DNA of 64,000 nt. It comes from Bacteroidaceae bacterium. Its GTDB lineage: Bacteria > Bacteroidota > Bacteroidia > Bacteroidales > Bacteroidaceae. Each line of letters begins with the position of its first letter. The stretch's first letter is position 1. The stretch covers positions 1-64,000 of the forward strand of contig JAFZDY010000019.1 of the NCBI GenBank assembly GCA_017560945.1, in the 5' to 3' direction. A program made the position numbers and the translations under genes. The notes below the pieces were generated by a model. That model saw only the letters and a program-made list of their open reading frames with translations. It searched no databases and was not told the DNA's origin. Below, one piece after another: positions 9,399 to 18,457 of the stretch.

Positions 9399-9596
9399 GG
9401 CTATGAAAAGAAAGACGAGTTGTTGAGCAATAGCGAAAAATCTGCGTCATCTGTGGATGAAAAATACCTCGCCCCGCATGGCCCACTAATCACTCGTAGG
9501 TAGTAGCTCTTTGAACCTTGACTTGCGTAGCTTAATGAGAGCTTTGCTCGAATAACTTTGAATTTTGAACCTTGAATTCGTTGCATACTTAAGAGT

Positions 9597-9728
9597 TGTC
9601 AGAATACTCTTAATAAGTACCAGAATCCCACTTAAGAGATACTGCAGTACTACATAAGAAGTACTGTAGTACCAATGCGGTGGTACTGCAGTACCATAGT
9701 GGTGGTACTGGAGTATCTTTTAAGCGAA
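9597..9728. repeat. Six-unit degenerate tandem array, exact 22-bp period
   Basis: The word ACTGCAGTAC or a one-to-two-base variant begins at 9641, 9663, 9685 and 9707, exactly 22 bp apart. Two more diverged units precede these at 9597 and 9619, and a seventh at 9575 is possible. The second half of each unit drifts around CCACTTAAGAGGT. The array lies between convergent genes. Confidence 0.75.
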
Positions 9729-9786
9729 ATTGAAAAGAGTACTAATTTTGACTGATTATCAATGAGTTTTGCTAAATTTGAGAATT

Positions 9787-9945
9787 TTGATAAAAATGCA
9801 GTTTGATAATACAGGTTGACTGAATGATACGTTATTCGCGGATAACGTTGACTCGTCAATACTTTTTTGAGTTTTAGTTTAGTTACGTGCAGAAAATGCA
9901 CAAGAGTCAGGAACCGCCGTGAGGTGCTTCCTGACTCTTTTTCTT
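9787..9945 (+). ncRNA. Candidate intergenic small RNA
   Basis: TAAATTTG (9773-9780), a good -7 element, precedes an AT-rich stretch with no usable reading frame. It ends in a small hairpin GTGCA-GAAAA-TGCAC and then a strong terminator stem followed by a T-run on the + strand. The nearest + gene ends more than 600 bp upstream, so this terminator needs another transcript to stop. A near-palindrome ACGTTATTCGCGGATAACGT sits in the middle (9829-9848). Transcription is inferred only. Confidence 0.35.
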
Positions 9946-9948
9946 TTA
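9902..9948 (+). terminator. Rho-independent terminator
   Basis: AAGAGTCAGGAA and TTCCTGACTCTT form a perfect 12-bp stem, followed by TTTCTTTT. The T-run is on the + strand. Confidence 0.8.
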
Positions 9949-10020
9949 TCGCGACATGTTGTTGTCCAATAAAACTGCTACTACAAATTTCTCATCTACG
10001 GATGAGAAGTGTATGCCTTA

Positions 10021-11970
10021 TCAATTCTGTACAATGATACCACCTTGGGGGGCAATGGTGACGGTGAGTTGACGGTTCTTGTCCAACTTCACACCCTTTG
10101 CCTGTGGTTCGAGAGTCTTGGCATTATCGTCATAGAGGATAACCTCCTGCTTTGCCTCAAACATAGGCAAGTCCAACTTCAGTTTCAATGGTTCGCTACC
10201 GGCATTGATACCAGCCACGTACCATGTATCGCCGTGGCGACGAGCCAATACACAATACTTGCCAGGATAACCATCGATATAACGAGTTTCGTCCCATGTG
10301 GTGGGAATCTGCTTCATGAAGTCGAGGCATACGGCAGGGGCATCGGTCAAGTTATTGGGCGCCAACGCAAAGTTTTGAATAGGATTCTGGAAAAGTACAC
10401 CTGTCGCCAATTGGAACACATCAGTAGTGCGACGTGTGGTTCCACCATCGTTGGTACGATTGTTACGCTTGTTCAGGAACACACCACCAAACTCCATACA
10501 TCCCACCGTATTGCGGATGAAGGGATGAAGAGTGGCACTGAATGCCTCGTTGTTGCACGCACCCTGGCTGAAGATGAGGTTTTCGCTGGCCAACACAGCC
10601 TCGCTACCTACATAGTTGGGGTACATACGTTCCCATCCGCGCGGCAGGGTACAACCGTGGAAAATACACATCAATCCGTGATCATCGGCATCGCTAAGGA
10701 TGGCTTCGTACAAGCGAATACACTCCTGCTTGTCACCTCCAAAGAAGTCAACCTTGATACCCTTCACACCGAGACTTTGCATCCACTTCATCTCGCGCTT
10801 GCGGTGAATGGGATTGTCCATGTAGTGTACAGGTCCTTGTTCGATATCGTTCCAATAGCCACTTGAACTATACCACAGGAAGACGTCTACATTCTTGCTC
10901 TGAGCATATTTCACAAGGTCGGCCATGCGGGTGCGTCCGATGTTGGTATCCCACCAGTTATCGATAAGCACATACTCGTATCCCATGGCTGAGGCCAGGT
11001 CGATGTAGCGCACCTGGTCGTCGTAGTTGATACTGCCATCCTGCCACATAATCCAACTCCAGGTACCACGTCCGTACTTATATTCGTGCTCTGACTCGTA
11101 GAGGGGTTCTACCAAGTCCCAAGGAATGGTGGTCTCGACGATAGGCTTCAGGGTTTCGCCCACTGTAAGGGTACGCCAGGGAGTACTACCGGGCAAAGCA
11201 ATACCAGGAGCCACGGTACCATTGCCATTGTTCTCCTCGGGCATAGGATACTCGATCTTGAAGATTCCCTCGGCCGAAGCATCGCCCAAGCGTGAACCAC
11301 AATAGCGACTATCCACACCTGTCTCGCTGACAAGCACCCAGCCATCGTCGCCTATATGGAACAAGGCGGGGAAGGTGTAACCGTGACCATACTGAGAACG
11401 GGCAGTCAATGGTGCATCGGCTTTGTAACCCTCTTCATAACTGGGCTTGGTACGTTTCCATCCAATCATGGCATCGCTCTGCGGAGTGATGAAAGTGGTA
11501 GTGTGGCTGGGAAAGTTGAATCCTGTCATTTCATCCAGCACTACACAAGAACGAGTTTCGCCCCACACGGGAAGGGTATAGCGGAAGGCTACATCATTGT
11601 TGCTCACACGAAACTCTACTCCGATGGAACGACCACGATCAGCAGAAAGGGTCAACTTTACTTCGTTGGCCAGGTAGTGTACATGACTGGTCTTGATGTT
11701 GGGCAATGAATAGCAATCTTCAATCGAAGTCGCAGGTTCGGCCTTCAAGGTGAGTCCTCTTGTAAAGTCGGCTACGTTGGTCTTGAGACCCAGTGGAGAG
11801 TCTTCCAACATCAGTTTACCATTGTAAGATACTGAATACACAGGTGCTCCGCCATTCTCACTGACGGTCACTTGCAAAAGGCTATCGGGGCTGTAGATTT
11901 TTACATCCTCGGCCTGAGCCACATGAAGGCTCAAAAGAAGGAATAAGGGGGAAAGAATTTTTTTCATCAT
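10021..11970 (-). CDS. Secreted glycoside hydrolase family 97 (alpha-glucosidase/alpha-galactosidase type)
   Basis: 649 residues with a signal peptide (MMKKILSPLFLLLSLHVAQA). The order is that of GH97: N-terminal beta-sandwich (about 25-260), a TIM barrel (about 270-545) with GTWSWIMWQDGS and YVLIDNWWD, and a small C-terminal sandwich. The motif GIKVDFFGGDKQ places an aspartate where retaining GH97 members carry their nucleophile; the inverting SusB type uses glutamates elsewhere. I therefore favour a retaining alpha-galactosidase-like activity, but substrate cannot be fixed from sequence. It lies 36 bp downstream of the GH51 gene on the same strand, so the two are probably one operon acting on arabinose/galactose-containing plant glycans. 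Confidence 0.88.
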   Translation of the reverse strand: MMKKILSPLFLLLSLHVAQAEDVKIYSPDSLLQVTVSENGGAPVYSVSYNGKLMLEDSPLGLKTNVADFTRGLTLKAEPATSIEDCYSLPNIKTSHVHYLANEVKLTLSADRGRSIGVEFRVSNNDVAFRYTLPVWGETRSCVVLDEMTGFNFPSHTTTFITPQSDAMIGWKRTKPSYEEGYKADAPLTARSQYGHGYTFPALFHIGDDGWVLVSETGVDSRYCGSRLGDASAEGIFKIEYPMPEENNGNGTVAPGIALPGSTPWRTLTVGETLKPIVETTIPWDLVEPLYESEHEYKYGRGTWSWIMWQDGSINYDDQVRYIDLASAMGYEYVLIDNWWDTNIGRTRMADLVKYAQSKNVDVFLWYSSSGYWNDIEQGPVHYMDNPIHRKREMKWMQSLGVKGIKVDFFGGDKQECIRLYEAILSDADDHGLMCIFHGCTLPRGWERMYPNYVGSEAVLASENLIFSQGACNNEAFSATLHPFIRNTVGCMEFGGVFLNKRNNRTNDGGTTRRTTDVFQLATGVLFQNPIQNFALAPNNLTDAPAVCLDFMKQIPTTWDETRYIDGYPGKYCVLARRHGDTWYVAGINAGSEPLKLKLDLPMFEAKQEVILYDDNAKTLEPQAKGVKLDKNRQLTVTIAPQGGIIVQN

Positions 11971-12006
11971 ATATGTGTGTGTTTGGTTAAAATTCCACTT
12001 TCATAG

Positions 12007-14001
12007 TCACTTGCTGCTCTTCACGAACTTGTAAACACAAAATGTCTTGGCTCCTATGCGAGTATTGAGTACGTTGCCATCGATGGCAAGGCTGCTCTCC
12101 ACGGGTACAATGGTATTGGGAGCCTCCACGGTATTGTCCTTCAGAAGGTCATCGGCATGGAAGGTGATGACCTTACCATCGGTGAGAATGACATTCTTCT
12201 TCAAACCGGCAAAATTGAGAGTTAGGGGCTGTGACTGCTCGCCCACATTGATGACCTTTACTATATAGGTGTTGGTTTCATTGTCCCACACAGCACTCGC
12301 AAAAAGGCCATCCTGACCCTCCTGTCCACTTACCGTTTGTCCGTCCATAGTCAATGGAAGCACATTCGTACCCTTGTTATGGGAGTAGAGTTGCTGTACA
12401 TAGTAACTGCAGGTCTTTACGGAGCGAAGGTTGTCGAACCATATCATATCAGGACGCCATTGCCATCCCTCGACATGAGCAAAGAGGGGTGCGTAGGTGG
12501 CCATGTGTACAATGTCGGCATTGCGCTCGAGATTGGTCATGAAGGCAGCCTCCAAAAGGGCCGCATTGAAGTGATTCCACTTCTTGCCATTGGCTCCGTG
12601 GCACGCATACTCTCCGGCAAACACCTTAGGTCCCTTACGATCGTAGTTGTCATACCGATTGCCTGCTGCAAGGAACCAACTTTCAGGACGATAGAAATGC
12701 TCGTCTACAAGGTCTACCTCCAAACGCTTCATTTCGGGCCACAGGTAATCGAAATCGCGTCCCTCGGAATTGGGACCCGATGAGCCTATGATGTTGATTT
12801 CGGGATACTTTTCACGTATAGCCTTTACGAATACTTCCAATCGTTCGGTGAAGAGACTTGACCACTGCTCGTTACCAATGCCCAGGAACTTCATGTTGAA
12901 AGGTTCGGGGTGTCCCATGTCGGCACGTAGTTTTCCCCACTTGGTATCAGTAGCGCCATTGGCAAACTCAATGAGGTCGAGGGCATCCTGTACATAGGAG
13001 TCCAGTTCATCAACGGGGACGTGAGCATGGATGTCATCGTTCTGATACTGACAAGCAAGTCCCACACTGAGCACGGGCAACGGCTCGGCACCAATCTCCT
13101 CGCTCATCAGGAAATACTCATAGAATCCGAGTCCATAACTTTGATAATAGTCGGGGAAGAAACGGTGGGTAAAGGTGTATTGCCAACGGTTCTCGTTGAG
13201 CGGACGGTTCTCCACAGGGCCTACGGAGTTTTTCCAATTATATCGGGTATCGAGGTCGGTACCCTCGACAATGCATCCGCCAGGGAAGCGGAACACACCA
13301 GGTTTCACATCGGCAAGTGCCTGAACAAGGTCTTTGCGAAGACCATTCTTATGTCCATTCCAGGTATCTACAGGGAAGAGCGACACATGTTCTACATCGA
13401 CACCATTCTGTCCACGAAGGAAGAGACGCAACACAGCCTTTTCCTCAGTAGCACTGGGAGTTAGTACCACCTCGTACTGCTTCCACTCGGGGGAGTCTAT
13501 TATTATCTCAGTACCAGCCAGTCCCTGGTTTTCTCCCATTGACCTGGTGTTGGCAATTTCGGCATATATCTTGGCCGACCCACCAGCCTTGGTGGTACGT
13601 GCCCACACACTGAAGCGGTACTTTTCGCCCTGCTTGACACCAATTCCAAAGAATCCTTCGTTCTCGATAACAGTGTGCTTGTGTCCGTGACCCGAACCAT
13701 TGAGGCGTACATAGTGAGGATTGCGGTCAAAGGGACCATCGGTCTTCACTTCTACCTTACCGGCAACTTTCCAACCTTGAAGATGGTTGTTGGGAAACTC
13801 GAACGAGCGGTTCTTCACCAACTCGGCATAGAGTCCACCATCGGCAGCATAGTTTATATCCTCGAAAAAGAGGCCATACATAGTGGGCTGTATCTGAGCA
13901 CCCACTTTTTTTGTCTGAATCACCAATTCGTGTGTGTCGGTAGTTTGTGCTACAGCAGTAAGTCCTGCGGCCAATGCCAACGTAGTCAACAGTGTTTTCA
14001 T
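12007..14001 (-). CDS. Secreted alpha-L-arabinofuranosidase, GH51
   Basis: 664 residues with a signal peptide (MKTLLTTLALAAGLTAVAQ). Residues about 75-210 form a CBM4-like sandwich. The TIM barrel follows with FRFPGGC, the acid/base motif GIGNEQW and the nucleophile motif FAGEYACHG. The C-terminal ~150 residues form the usual beta-sandwich. This is the extracellular GH51 architecture seen in Bacteroidota, acting on arabinan or arabinoxylan side chains. It is the first gene of a two-gene unit with the GH97 enzyme. Confidence 0.92.
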   Translation of the reverse strand: MKTLLTTLALAAGLTAVAQTTDTHELVIQTKKVGAQIQPTMYGLFFEDINYAADGGLYAELVKNRSFEFPNNHLQGWKVAGKVEVKTDGPFDRNPHYVRLNGSGHGHKHTVIENEGFFGIGVKQGEKYRFSVWARTTKAGGSAKIYAEIANTRSMGENQGLAGTEIIIDSPEWKQYEVVLTPSATEEKAVLRLFLRGQNGVDVEHVSLFPVDTWNGHKNGLRKDLVQALADVKPGVFRFPGGCIVEGTDLDTRYNWKNSVGPVENRPLNENRWQYTFTHRFFPDYYQSYGLGFYEYFLMSEEIGAEPLPVLSVGLACQYQNDDIHAHVPVDELDSYVQDALDLIEFANGATDTKWGKLRADMGHPEPFNMKFLGIGNEQWSSLFTERLEVFVKAIREKYPEINIIGSSGPNSEGRDFDYLWPEMKRLEVDLVDEHFYRPESWFLAAGNRYDNYDRKGPKVFAGEYACHGANGKKWNHFNAALLEAAFMTNLERNADIVHMATYAPLFAHVEGWQWRPDMIWFDNLRSVKTCSYYVQQLYSHNKGTNVLPLTMDGQTVSGQEGQDGLFASAVWDNETNTYIVKVINVGEQSQPLTLNFAGLKKNVILTDGKVITFHADDLLKDNTVEAPNTIVPVESSLAIDGNVLNTRIGAKTFCVYKFVKSSK

Positions 14002-14103
14002 CTGACTTGATTTTATTACTTAGTGAATTATTGTGTTCAAACGCGCAAAGCGAAGTATTACCTCTCACTTTGAGACGTCGCAAACATCTTGAACAAAACA
14101 GGT

Positions 14104-14526
14104 TTATCCCCTTGCCTTGAATGCCAATGCATACATACGCATCTGCTTCACCATAGCCAATAGTCCGTTGCTACGGGTGGGCGAAAGGTGTTCCTTCAAA
14201 CCTATGCGTTCGATGAAATAGAGGTCGCTCTCCAATATTTCGTCGGGAGTATGTCCGCTCACCACTTGAATGAGCAGACTGATGATGCCTTTCACAATGA
14301 GCGCATCGCTCTCTGCTTGAAAATGTACAAGGCCATCGGTATAGTCGGCCTGTAACCACACTCGGCTTTGGCAACCTTCAATCAGGTTTTGCTCGGTCTT
14401 GTATTGTTCATCCAACGGAGCCTGTTCATTGCCCAAGTCGATGAGTAGTTGGTAACGGTCCATCCAGTCGTCCAGTTCGCTGAACTCTTCGATGACCTCG
14501 TCCTGTAATTGGTTAATCGTTTTCAT
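14104..14526 (-). CDS. sufE: SufE family Fe-S cluster assembly sulfur acceptor
   Basis: 140 residues, full length for SufE. The conserved acceptor cysteine lies in LIEGCQSRVW, followed by the typical GIISLLIQVVSGHTPDEIL segment and a C-terminal RSNGLLAMVKQMR motif. SufE takes persulfide sulfur from the cysteine desulfurase SufS and passes it to the SufBCD scaffold in the cytosol. No other suf genes are adjacent. It is 31 bp downstream of the M28 lipoprotein gene and probably shares its transcript. Confidence 0.92.
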   Translation of the reverse strand: MKTINQLQDEVIEEFSELDDWMDRYQLLIDLGNEQAPLDEQYKTEQNLIEGCQSRVWLQADYTDGLVHFQAESDALIVKGIISLLIQVVSGHTPDEILESDLYFIERIGLKEHLSPTRSNGLLAMVKQMRMYALAFKARG

Positions 14527-14557
14527 TTGTCTTATTTCTCATTTAATTTAAGGGGTT

Positions 14558-15565
14558 TCACTTTTCGTTATAAATCACTTCCAACACTATTTGACCAACG
14601 ACCTTCAATGTGTTACGATCGATGTGATCCATATTGTCGTTCACAGTGTGCCATGTGTCGCCAAAGGTGGAGAGTTTGCTATCCCTCATCATGGGGATGA
14701 TGTCGATGCACGGGATGCGTGCAAAGTAGTTGATATACAAGTGGTCATCGGTAACGTATCCTCCACGTTGCTTAGGGAAATAGTTAGCATAGCCCATCTC
14801 ATGCGCCTTGTTCCATACCTTCTCGTTGATGGCCGAGGCATAGTCCTCCGACAATCCCTCCTTGTAGAACGTAGCACCCTCTCCGCCTACCATATCCAAA
14901 AGGATTCCAAAACGGGCATTGTAATCAGGGACATGAGGTGTACGTGCCCAGTACTGCGAACCTAAGCACCAACTATCCTCGCTACTGACTCCATCCAGAA
15001 ACATCGGGACTCCATAATCCTCAGTATCAAAGAAGATGATGTCCACTCCTATGGCAGGTTGTTTCTGCTGGATTTGACGAGCCACCTCCAACAACACTCC
15101 CACTCCACTGGCACCATCATTGGCTCCATCCACGGGGGTAAAGAAATTCCTCTCATCGGGGTCGTTATCTGACCATGGACGGCAATCCCAGTGCGCACAC
15201 AACAGTACTCGTTTGCGACTTTCGGGTCGATAGGCTCCGATGATGTTGCGCATATTCAACGGAGTACCGTCGAACGCTTCCACTACATCGCACTGCTCGT
15301 ACACGAGTGCGCCAAAATCCTTTAACTTATTCACCAGGTAGTCGCCACACGCACGGTGTGCTTCACTATTGGGAACACGAGGGCCGAACTCGACCTGACT
15401 ACCTACATAGGCATAGGCACTGTCCGCATTGAACGTGGGGACATCCACGCTTTGTACTTTTGTGTCATTGTTTTGTGCAGACAATCCGCTCTTCCCCTTG
15501 CCACAACAAGAGAGGAGCAGGGACACGGTCAGCCACGCGATGCATTTGAAGTGATGTATGTTCAT
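14558..15565 (-). CDS. M28-family lipoprotein, glutaminyl-peptide cyclotransferase-like
   Basis: 335 residues from the ATG at 15565; this start gives a lipoprotein signal (WLTVSLLLSCCGKGKSG), whereas the longer frame begins with a non-signal extension. The zinc-peptidase fold is marked by LCAHWDCRPW, DGANDGASGVGVLLEVA, FFDTEDYG and, near the end, TWHTVNDNMDHID, which supply the Asp, Glu and His ligand positions of the single-zinc glutaminyl cyclase/M28 group. Likely role: N-terminal pyroglutamate formation on, or trimming of, exported proteins or peptides at the envelope. The same annotation often reads M28 peptidase; the two activities cannot be told apart here. Confidence 0.88.
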   Translation of the reverse strand: MNIHHFKCIAWLTVSLLLSCCGKGKSGLSAQNNDTKVQSVDVPTFNADSAYAYVGSQVEFGPRVPNSEAHRACGDYLVNKLKDFGALVYEQCDVVEAFDGTPLNMRNIIGAYRPESRKRVLLCAHWDCRPWSDNDPDERNFFTPVDGANDGASGVGVLLEVARQIQQKQPAIGVDIIFFDTEDYGVPMFLDGVSSEDSWCLGSQYWARTPHVPDYNARFGILLDMVGGEGATFYKEGLSEDYASAINEKVWNKAHEMGYANYFPKQRGGYVTDDHLYINYFARIPCIDIIPMMRDSKLSTFGDTWHTVNDNMDHIDRNTLKVVGQIVLEVIYNEK

Positions 15566-15733
15566 AATTGTTTCTAAAATAAAGCGCAAATATACAATTT
15601 CCTTACAATATAACAAACTTGAAAAAGAGGAATATTAACGATTGATAACTAAATTTCCACCTATCCCTACCTAATGTGACACCCGCCCCATCGTGGTTTC
15701 TATGCAACGCATTCTGCCCAACAATCATCAACA

Positions 15734-15799
15734 GGCCATACAATCTCCATTCATAGGCCGTGTGAACACACATCAATGGCCGTGCGAACATCCCTCATA
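15734..15799. repeat. Three-unit degenerate tandem array, 22-bp period
   Basis: GGCC starts three successive 22-bp units at 15734, 15756 and 15778; the second and third share GGCCGTG-GAACA-TCA. A related word in inverted orientation (AAGGGATGTT) lies near 15849. The array is in the divergent region between the M28 gene and argR, upstream of the ARG boxes. Confidence 0.55.
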
Positions 15800-15925
15800 C
15801 ACTAATCGTACCCAAAGGCCAGGGATGAGGTGACCATAGCCCATGGATAAGGGATGTTTAGCACTATACTTAGCATAGAGATAAAGAAATAGGATGAAAA
15901 CTCGGGCGCAGGAGATTGCAACAAC

Positions 15926-16067
15926 TCTGTATAAATATACAAAAACACACAATAAATTATACCTAAAGTGCATTTATACACAAGTCATACGAACAAATTG
16001 CCCCTCAAAATGTATATTTATACAATTTAAGACCCGATTTAAGCCTATTTTTGCATAAACCCATAAA
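15926..16067. promoter_or_regulatory. ArgR operator region with four ARG-box-like palindromes
   Basis: The 18-bp site at 15926-15943 (TCTGTATAAATATACAAA) fits the E. coli ARG-box consensus TNTGNATWWWWATNCANA at every fixed position. The site at 16009-16026 (core TGTATATTTATACA) fits except at the outermost bases. The site at 15967-15984 (TGCATTTATACACA) has a partial match, and one around 16050-16067 (TTTGCATAAACCCATAAA) is weak. Their centres are 41, 42 and 41 bp apart. The argR gene follows, so autoregulation and arginine-dependent control of the operon are expected. Confidence 0.7.
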
Positions 16068-16080
16068 AATAATGGCTTTT

Positions 16081-16115
16081 TTTGTATATTATTCGAATTT
16101 TTCTTCGTACTTTTG
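16081..16115 (+). promoter_or_regulatory. Promoter of the arginine operon
   Basis: TACTTTTG at 16108-16115 is a good -7 element 26 bp before the argR start codon. TTTG at 16081-16084 could be the -33 element, but the spacer (23 bp) is longer than at other promoters here. Confidence 0.55.
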
Positions 16116-16141
16116 CGGCTCATTTGGAAAAAACGAACAAG

Positions 16142-16621
16142 ATGAAGAAAAAAACCAACCGACTTGACACCATCAAGATGTTGATTTCGAGCCGGGAAAT
16201 CTGTAGCCAAGAAGAACTGCTGGACTTGCTGAAAGGAGAAGGCCTCGGGGTGACTCAAGCAACCCTCTCGCGTGACTTGAAACAATTGAAAGTGGCCAAG
16301 GCATCGAGCATGACAGGAAAATATGTGTATGTATTGCCCAACAGTACAGTGTATCGCCGATTGCCAGAGAGTGGTAGCCCTGCGTACGAGATGATGAAAT
16401 ATACGGGATTCGTATCAATAAACTTCTCGCACAACATTGCCGTCATCCGCACACGCCCGGGATATGCAAGCAGTTTAGCATACGACATTGACAATCATGA
16501 ACTACCCGAAATCGTAGGAACCATCGCAGGTGACGACACCATCATGCTGGTAATTCGAGAAGGAGTTACCCACGACCAGGTGCGCCATGCTCTGCACCAC
16601 ATTATCCATAATCAAATATGA
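16142..16621 (+). CDS. argR: Arginine repressor ArgR
   Basis: 159 residues, the normal ArgR length; the ATG at 16142 was chosen because translation from it begins MKKKTNRLDTIKMLIS, as in the family. The N-terminal winged helix carries the motif VTQATLSRDLKQL. The C-terminal hexamerisation and arginine-binding domain has the motif GTIAGDDTIMLV. It binds the ARG boxes upstream and probably controls its own operon. The stop overlaps the next start (ATGA). Confidence 0.95.
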   Translation: MKKKTNRLDTIKMLISSREICSQEELLDLLKGEGLGVTQATLSRDLKQLKVAKASSMTGKYVYVLPNSTVYRRLPESGSPAYEMMKYTGFVSINFSHNIAVIRTRPGYASSLAYDIDNHELPEIVGTIAGDDTIMLVIREGVTHDQVRHALHHIIHNQI

Positions 16622-17202
16622 GCATAGAAGAAAACAAAAATATGGAAAATCAGCCCATCGTAGATGTGATGGTGGCCGATGCTTCGCACGAAGTATACGT
16701 GGACACCATCCTTGAAACTATAACCGCTGCTGCCAAAGTGCGCGGCACAGGTATTGCCAAACGTACGCACGAGTACGTGGCACAAAAAATGAAGGAAGGA
16801 AAGGCCATCATAGCCCTTTGTGGCGACGAGTTTGCCGGATTCTGCTACATCGAAAGCTGGGGCAACAAGCAGTATGTTGCCAACTCGGGACTTATCGTCG
16901 TAGAGAAGTTCCGCGGACAAGGATTGGCCAAGCGCATCAAACAGGCCGCCTTCACACTGAGCCGCCTGCGTTGGCCAAATGCCAAACTATTCGGTTTGAC
17001 AAGTGGTGGTGCAGTAATGAAAATCAATACCGAACTGGGATATGTCCCCGTACCATTTGCAGAACTCACCGACGACGAAGCATTTTGGCGTGGATGCGAA
17101 GGATGTTGCAACCACGATGTATTAGAGCGCACAGGACGACGCTATTGCATCTGCACAGCCATGCTGTATGACCCAGAGAAACACGGTGATACAAACATTT
17201 AA
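16618..17202 (+). CDS. GNAT acyltransferase, probable N-acylglutamate synthase of arginine synthesis
   Basis: 194 residues with a GNAT fold; the acyl-CoA pyrophosphate loop is EKFRGQGLAKRIK. A C-terminal segment has three clustered cysteines (GCEGCC) and a fourth in RYCIC. It is translationally coupled to argR and sits before argG, in a window without argA or argJ, so the likely reaction is N-acylation of glutamate. Bacteroides fragilis is known to use N-succinylated intermediates (its carbamoyltransferase takes N-succinylornithine), so the acyl donor may be succinyl-CoA. I recall genetic work in B. thetaiotaomicron assigning an orthologue to this step, but cannot verify it here. Confidence 0.75.
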   Translation: MSIEENKNMENQPIVDVMVADASHEVYVDTILETITAAAKVRGTGIAKRTHEYVAQKMKEGKAIIALCGDEFAGFCYIESWGNKQYVANSGLIVVEKFRGQGLAKRIKQAAFTLSRLRWPNAKLFGLTSGGAVMKINTELGYVPVPFAELTDDEAFWRGCEGCCNHDVLERTGRRYCICTAMLYDPEKHGDTNI

Positions 17203-17230
17203 GATTAAAAATAAAAAACTATATAATATT

Positions 17231-18442
17231 ATGGAAGCAAAGAAGAAAGTAGTAGTTGCATTCAGTGGAGGCCTTGACACCTCGTACACAGTAATGTATC
17301 TGGCTAAGGAAAAGGGTTACGAAGTATATGCTGCTTGTGCAAACACAGGAGGATTCAGCCCTGAACAATTGAAGACGAACGAAGAGAACGCCTACAAGTT
17401 GGGTGCGGTAAAATACGTGACATTGGACGTAACTCGTGAGTATTACGACAAGAGCCTGAAATACATGGTTTACGGAAACGTACTTCGCAATGGTACTTAC
17501 CCCATCTCGGTAAGTTCAGAGCGCATTTTCCAAGCATTGGCCATTGCACGCTACGCTAACGAGATAGGAGCAGATGCCATTGCACATGGCTCAACAGGTG
17601 CGGGCAACGACCAGATTCGTTTCGACATGACCTTCCTGGTAATGGCTCCTGGTGTGGAAATCATTACCCTTACACGCGACATGGCACTGAGCCGTCAGGA
17701 GGAAATTGACTACTTGAACAAGAATGGTTTTGCGGCCGACTTCACTAAACTGAAGTATTCATACAACGTAGGTATTTGGGGAACCTCTATCTGCGGTGGT
17801 GAAATCCTTGACTCAGCACAGGGATTGCCCGAAACTGCATACTTGAAGCACTGTACCAAGGAGGGAAGTGAACAACTCCGCCTTACTTTTGAAAAGGGAG
17901 AACTGAAAGCAGTAAACGATGAACGCTTCGACGACCCCATCAAGGCTATCCAAAAGGTAGAAGAGATAGGTGCAGCATATGGCATCGGTCGCGATATGCA
18001 CGTAGGTGACACCATCATCGGCATTAAGGGACGTGTAGGATTCGAAGCTGCTGCCCCCATGCTCATCATCGGTGCACACCGCTTCCTCGAGAAATACACA
18101 TTGAGTAAGTGGCAACAATACTGGAAAGATCAAGTGGCCAACTGGTATGGCATGTTCTTACACGAAAGCCAATACTTAGAGCCAGTGATGCGCGATATCG
18201 AGGCTATGCTTACTGAAAGCCAACGCAATGTAAACGGTACTGCCATATTGGAACTCCGTCCTCTCGGCTTCAACACCGTTGGTGTAGAGTCAAAAGACGA
18301 CTTGGTGAAAAACAAGTTGGGCGAATATGGTGAAATGCAGAAGGGATGGACAGCCGAAGATGCCAAGGGATTCATCAAGGTGACATCAACCGCATTGCGC
18401 GCCTATTATGCAAACCACAACGAGGAAAAAGAAAATATCTAA
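17231..18442 (+). CDS. argG: Argininosuccinate synthase
   Basis: 403 residues from the ATG at 17231; the longer frame would begin inside the preceding gene. The ATP-binding P-loop motif AFSGGLDTSY is at residues about 11-20, and the family motifs AHGSTGAGNDQIRF and SYNVGIWGTSICGGEI follow. It condenses citrulline and aspartate with ATP, in the cytosol. In organisms with the succinylated route, deacylated citrulline is the substrate. Third gene of the arginine operon. argH, argB and the carbamoyltransferase are not in the window. Confidence 0.96.
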   Translation: MEAKKKVVVAFSGGLDTSYTVMYLAKEKGYEVYAACANTGGFSPEQLKTNEENAYKLGAVKYVTLDVTREYYDKSLKYMVYGNVLRNGTYPISVSSERIFQALAIARYANEIGADAIAHGSTGAGNDQIRFDMTFLVMAPGVEIITLTRDMALSRQEEIDYLNKNGFAADFTKLKYSYNVGIWGTSICGGEILDSAQGLPETAYLKHCTKEGSEQLRLTFEKGELKAVNDERFDDPIKAIQKVEEIGAAYGIGRDMHVGDTIIGIKGRVGFEAAAPMLIIGAHRFLEKYTLSKWQQYWKDQVANWYGMFLHESQYLEPVMRDIEAMLTESQRNVNGTAILELRPLGFNTVGVESKDDLVKNKLGEYGEMQKGWTAEDAKGFIKVTSTALRAYYANHNEEKENI

Positions 18443-18457
18443 TACACAAAAAAAATT

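Noticed and set aside
10009..10866. 285-codon open frame on + across the GH97 gene
   Set aside because: It is the antisense shadow of a strongly supported GH97 enzyme; its translation is low-complexity His/Val/Thr-rich text with no family motif.
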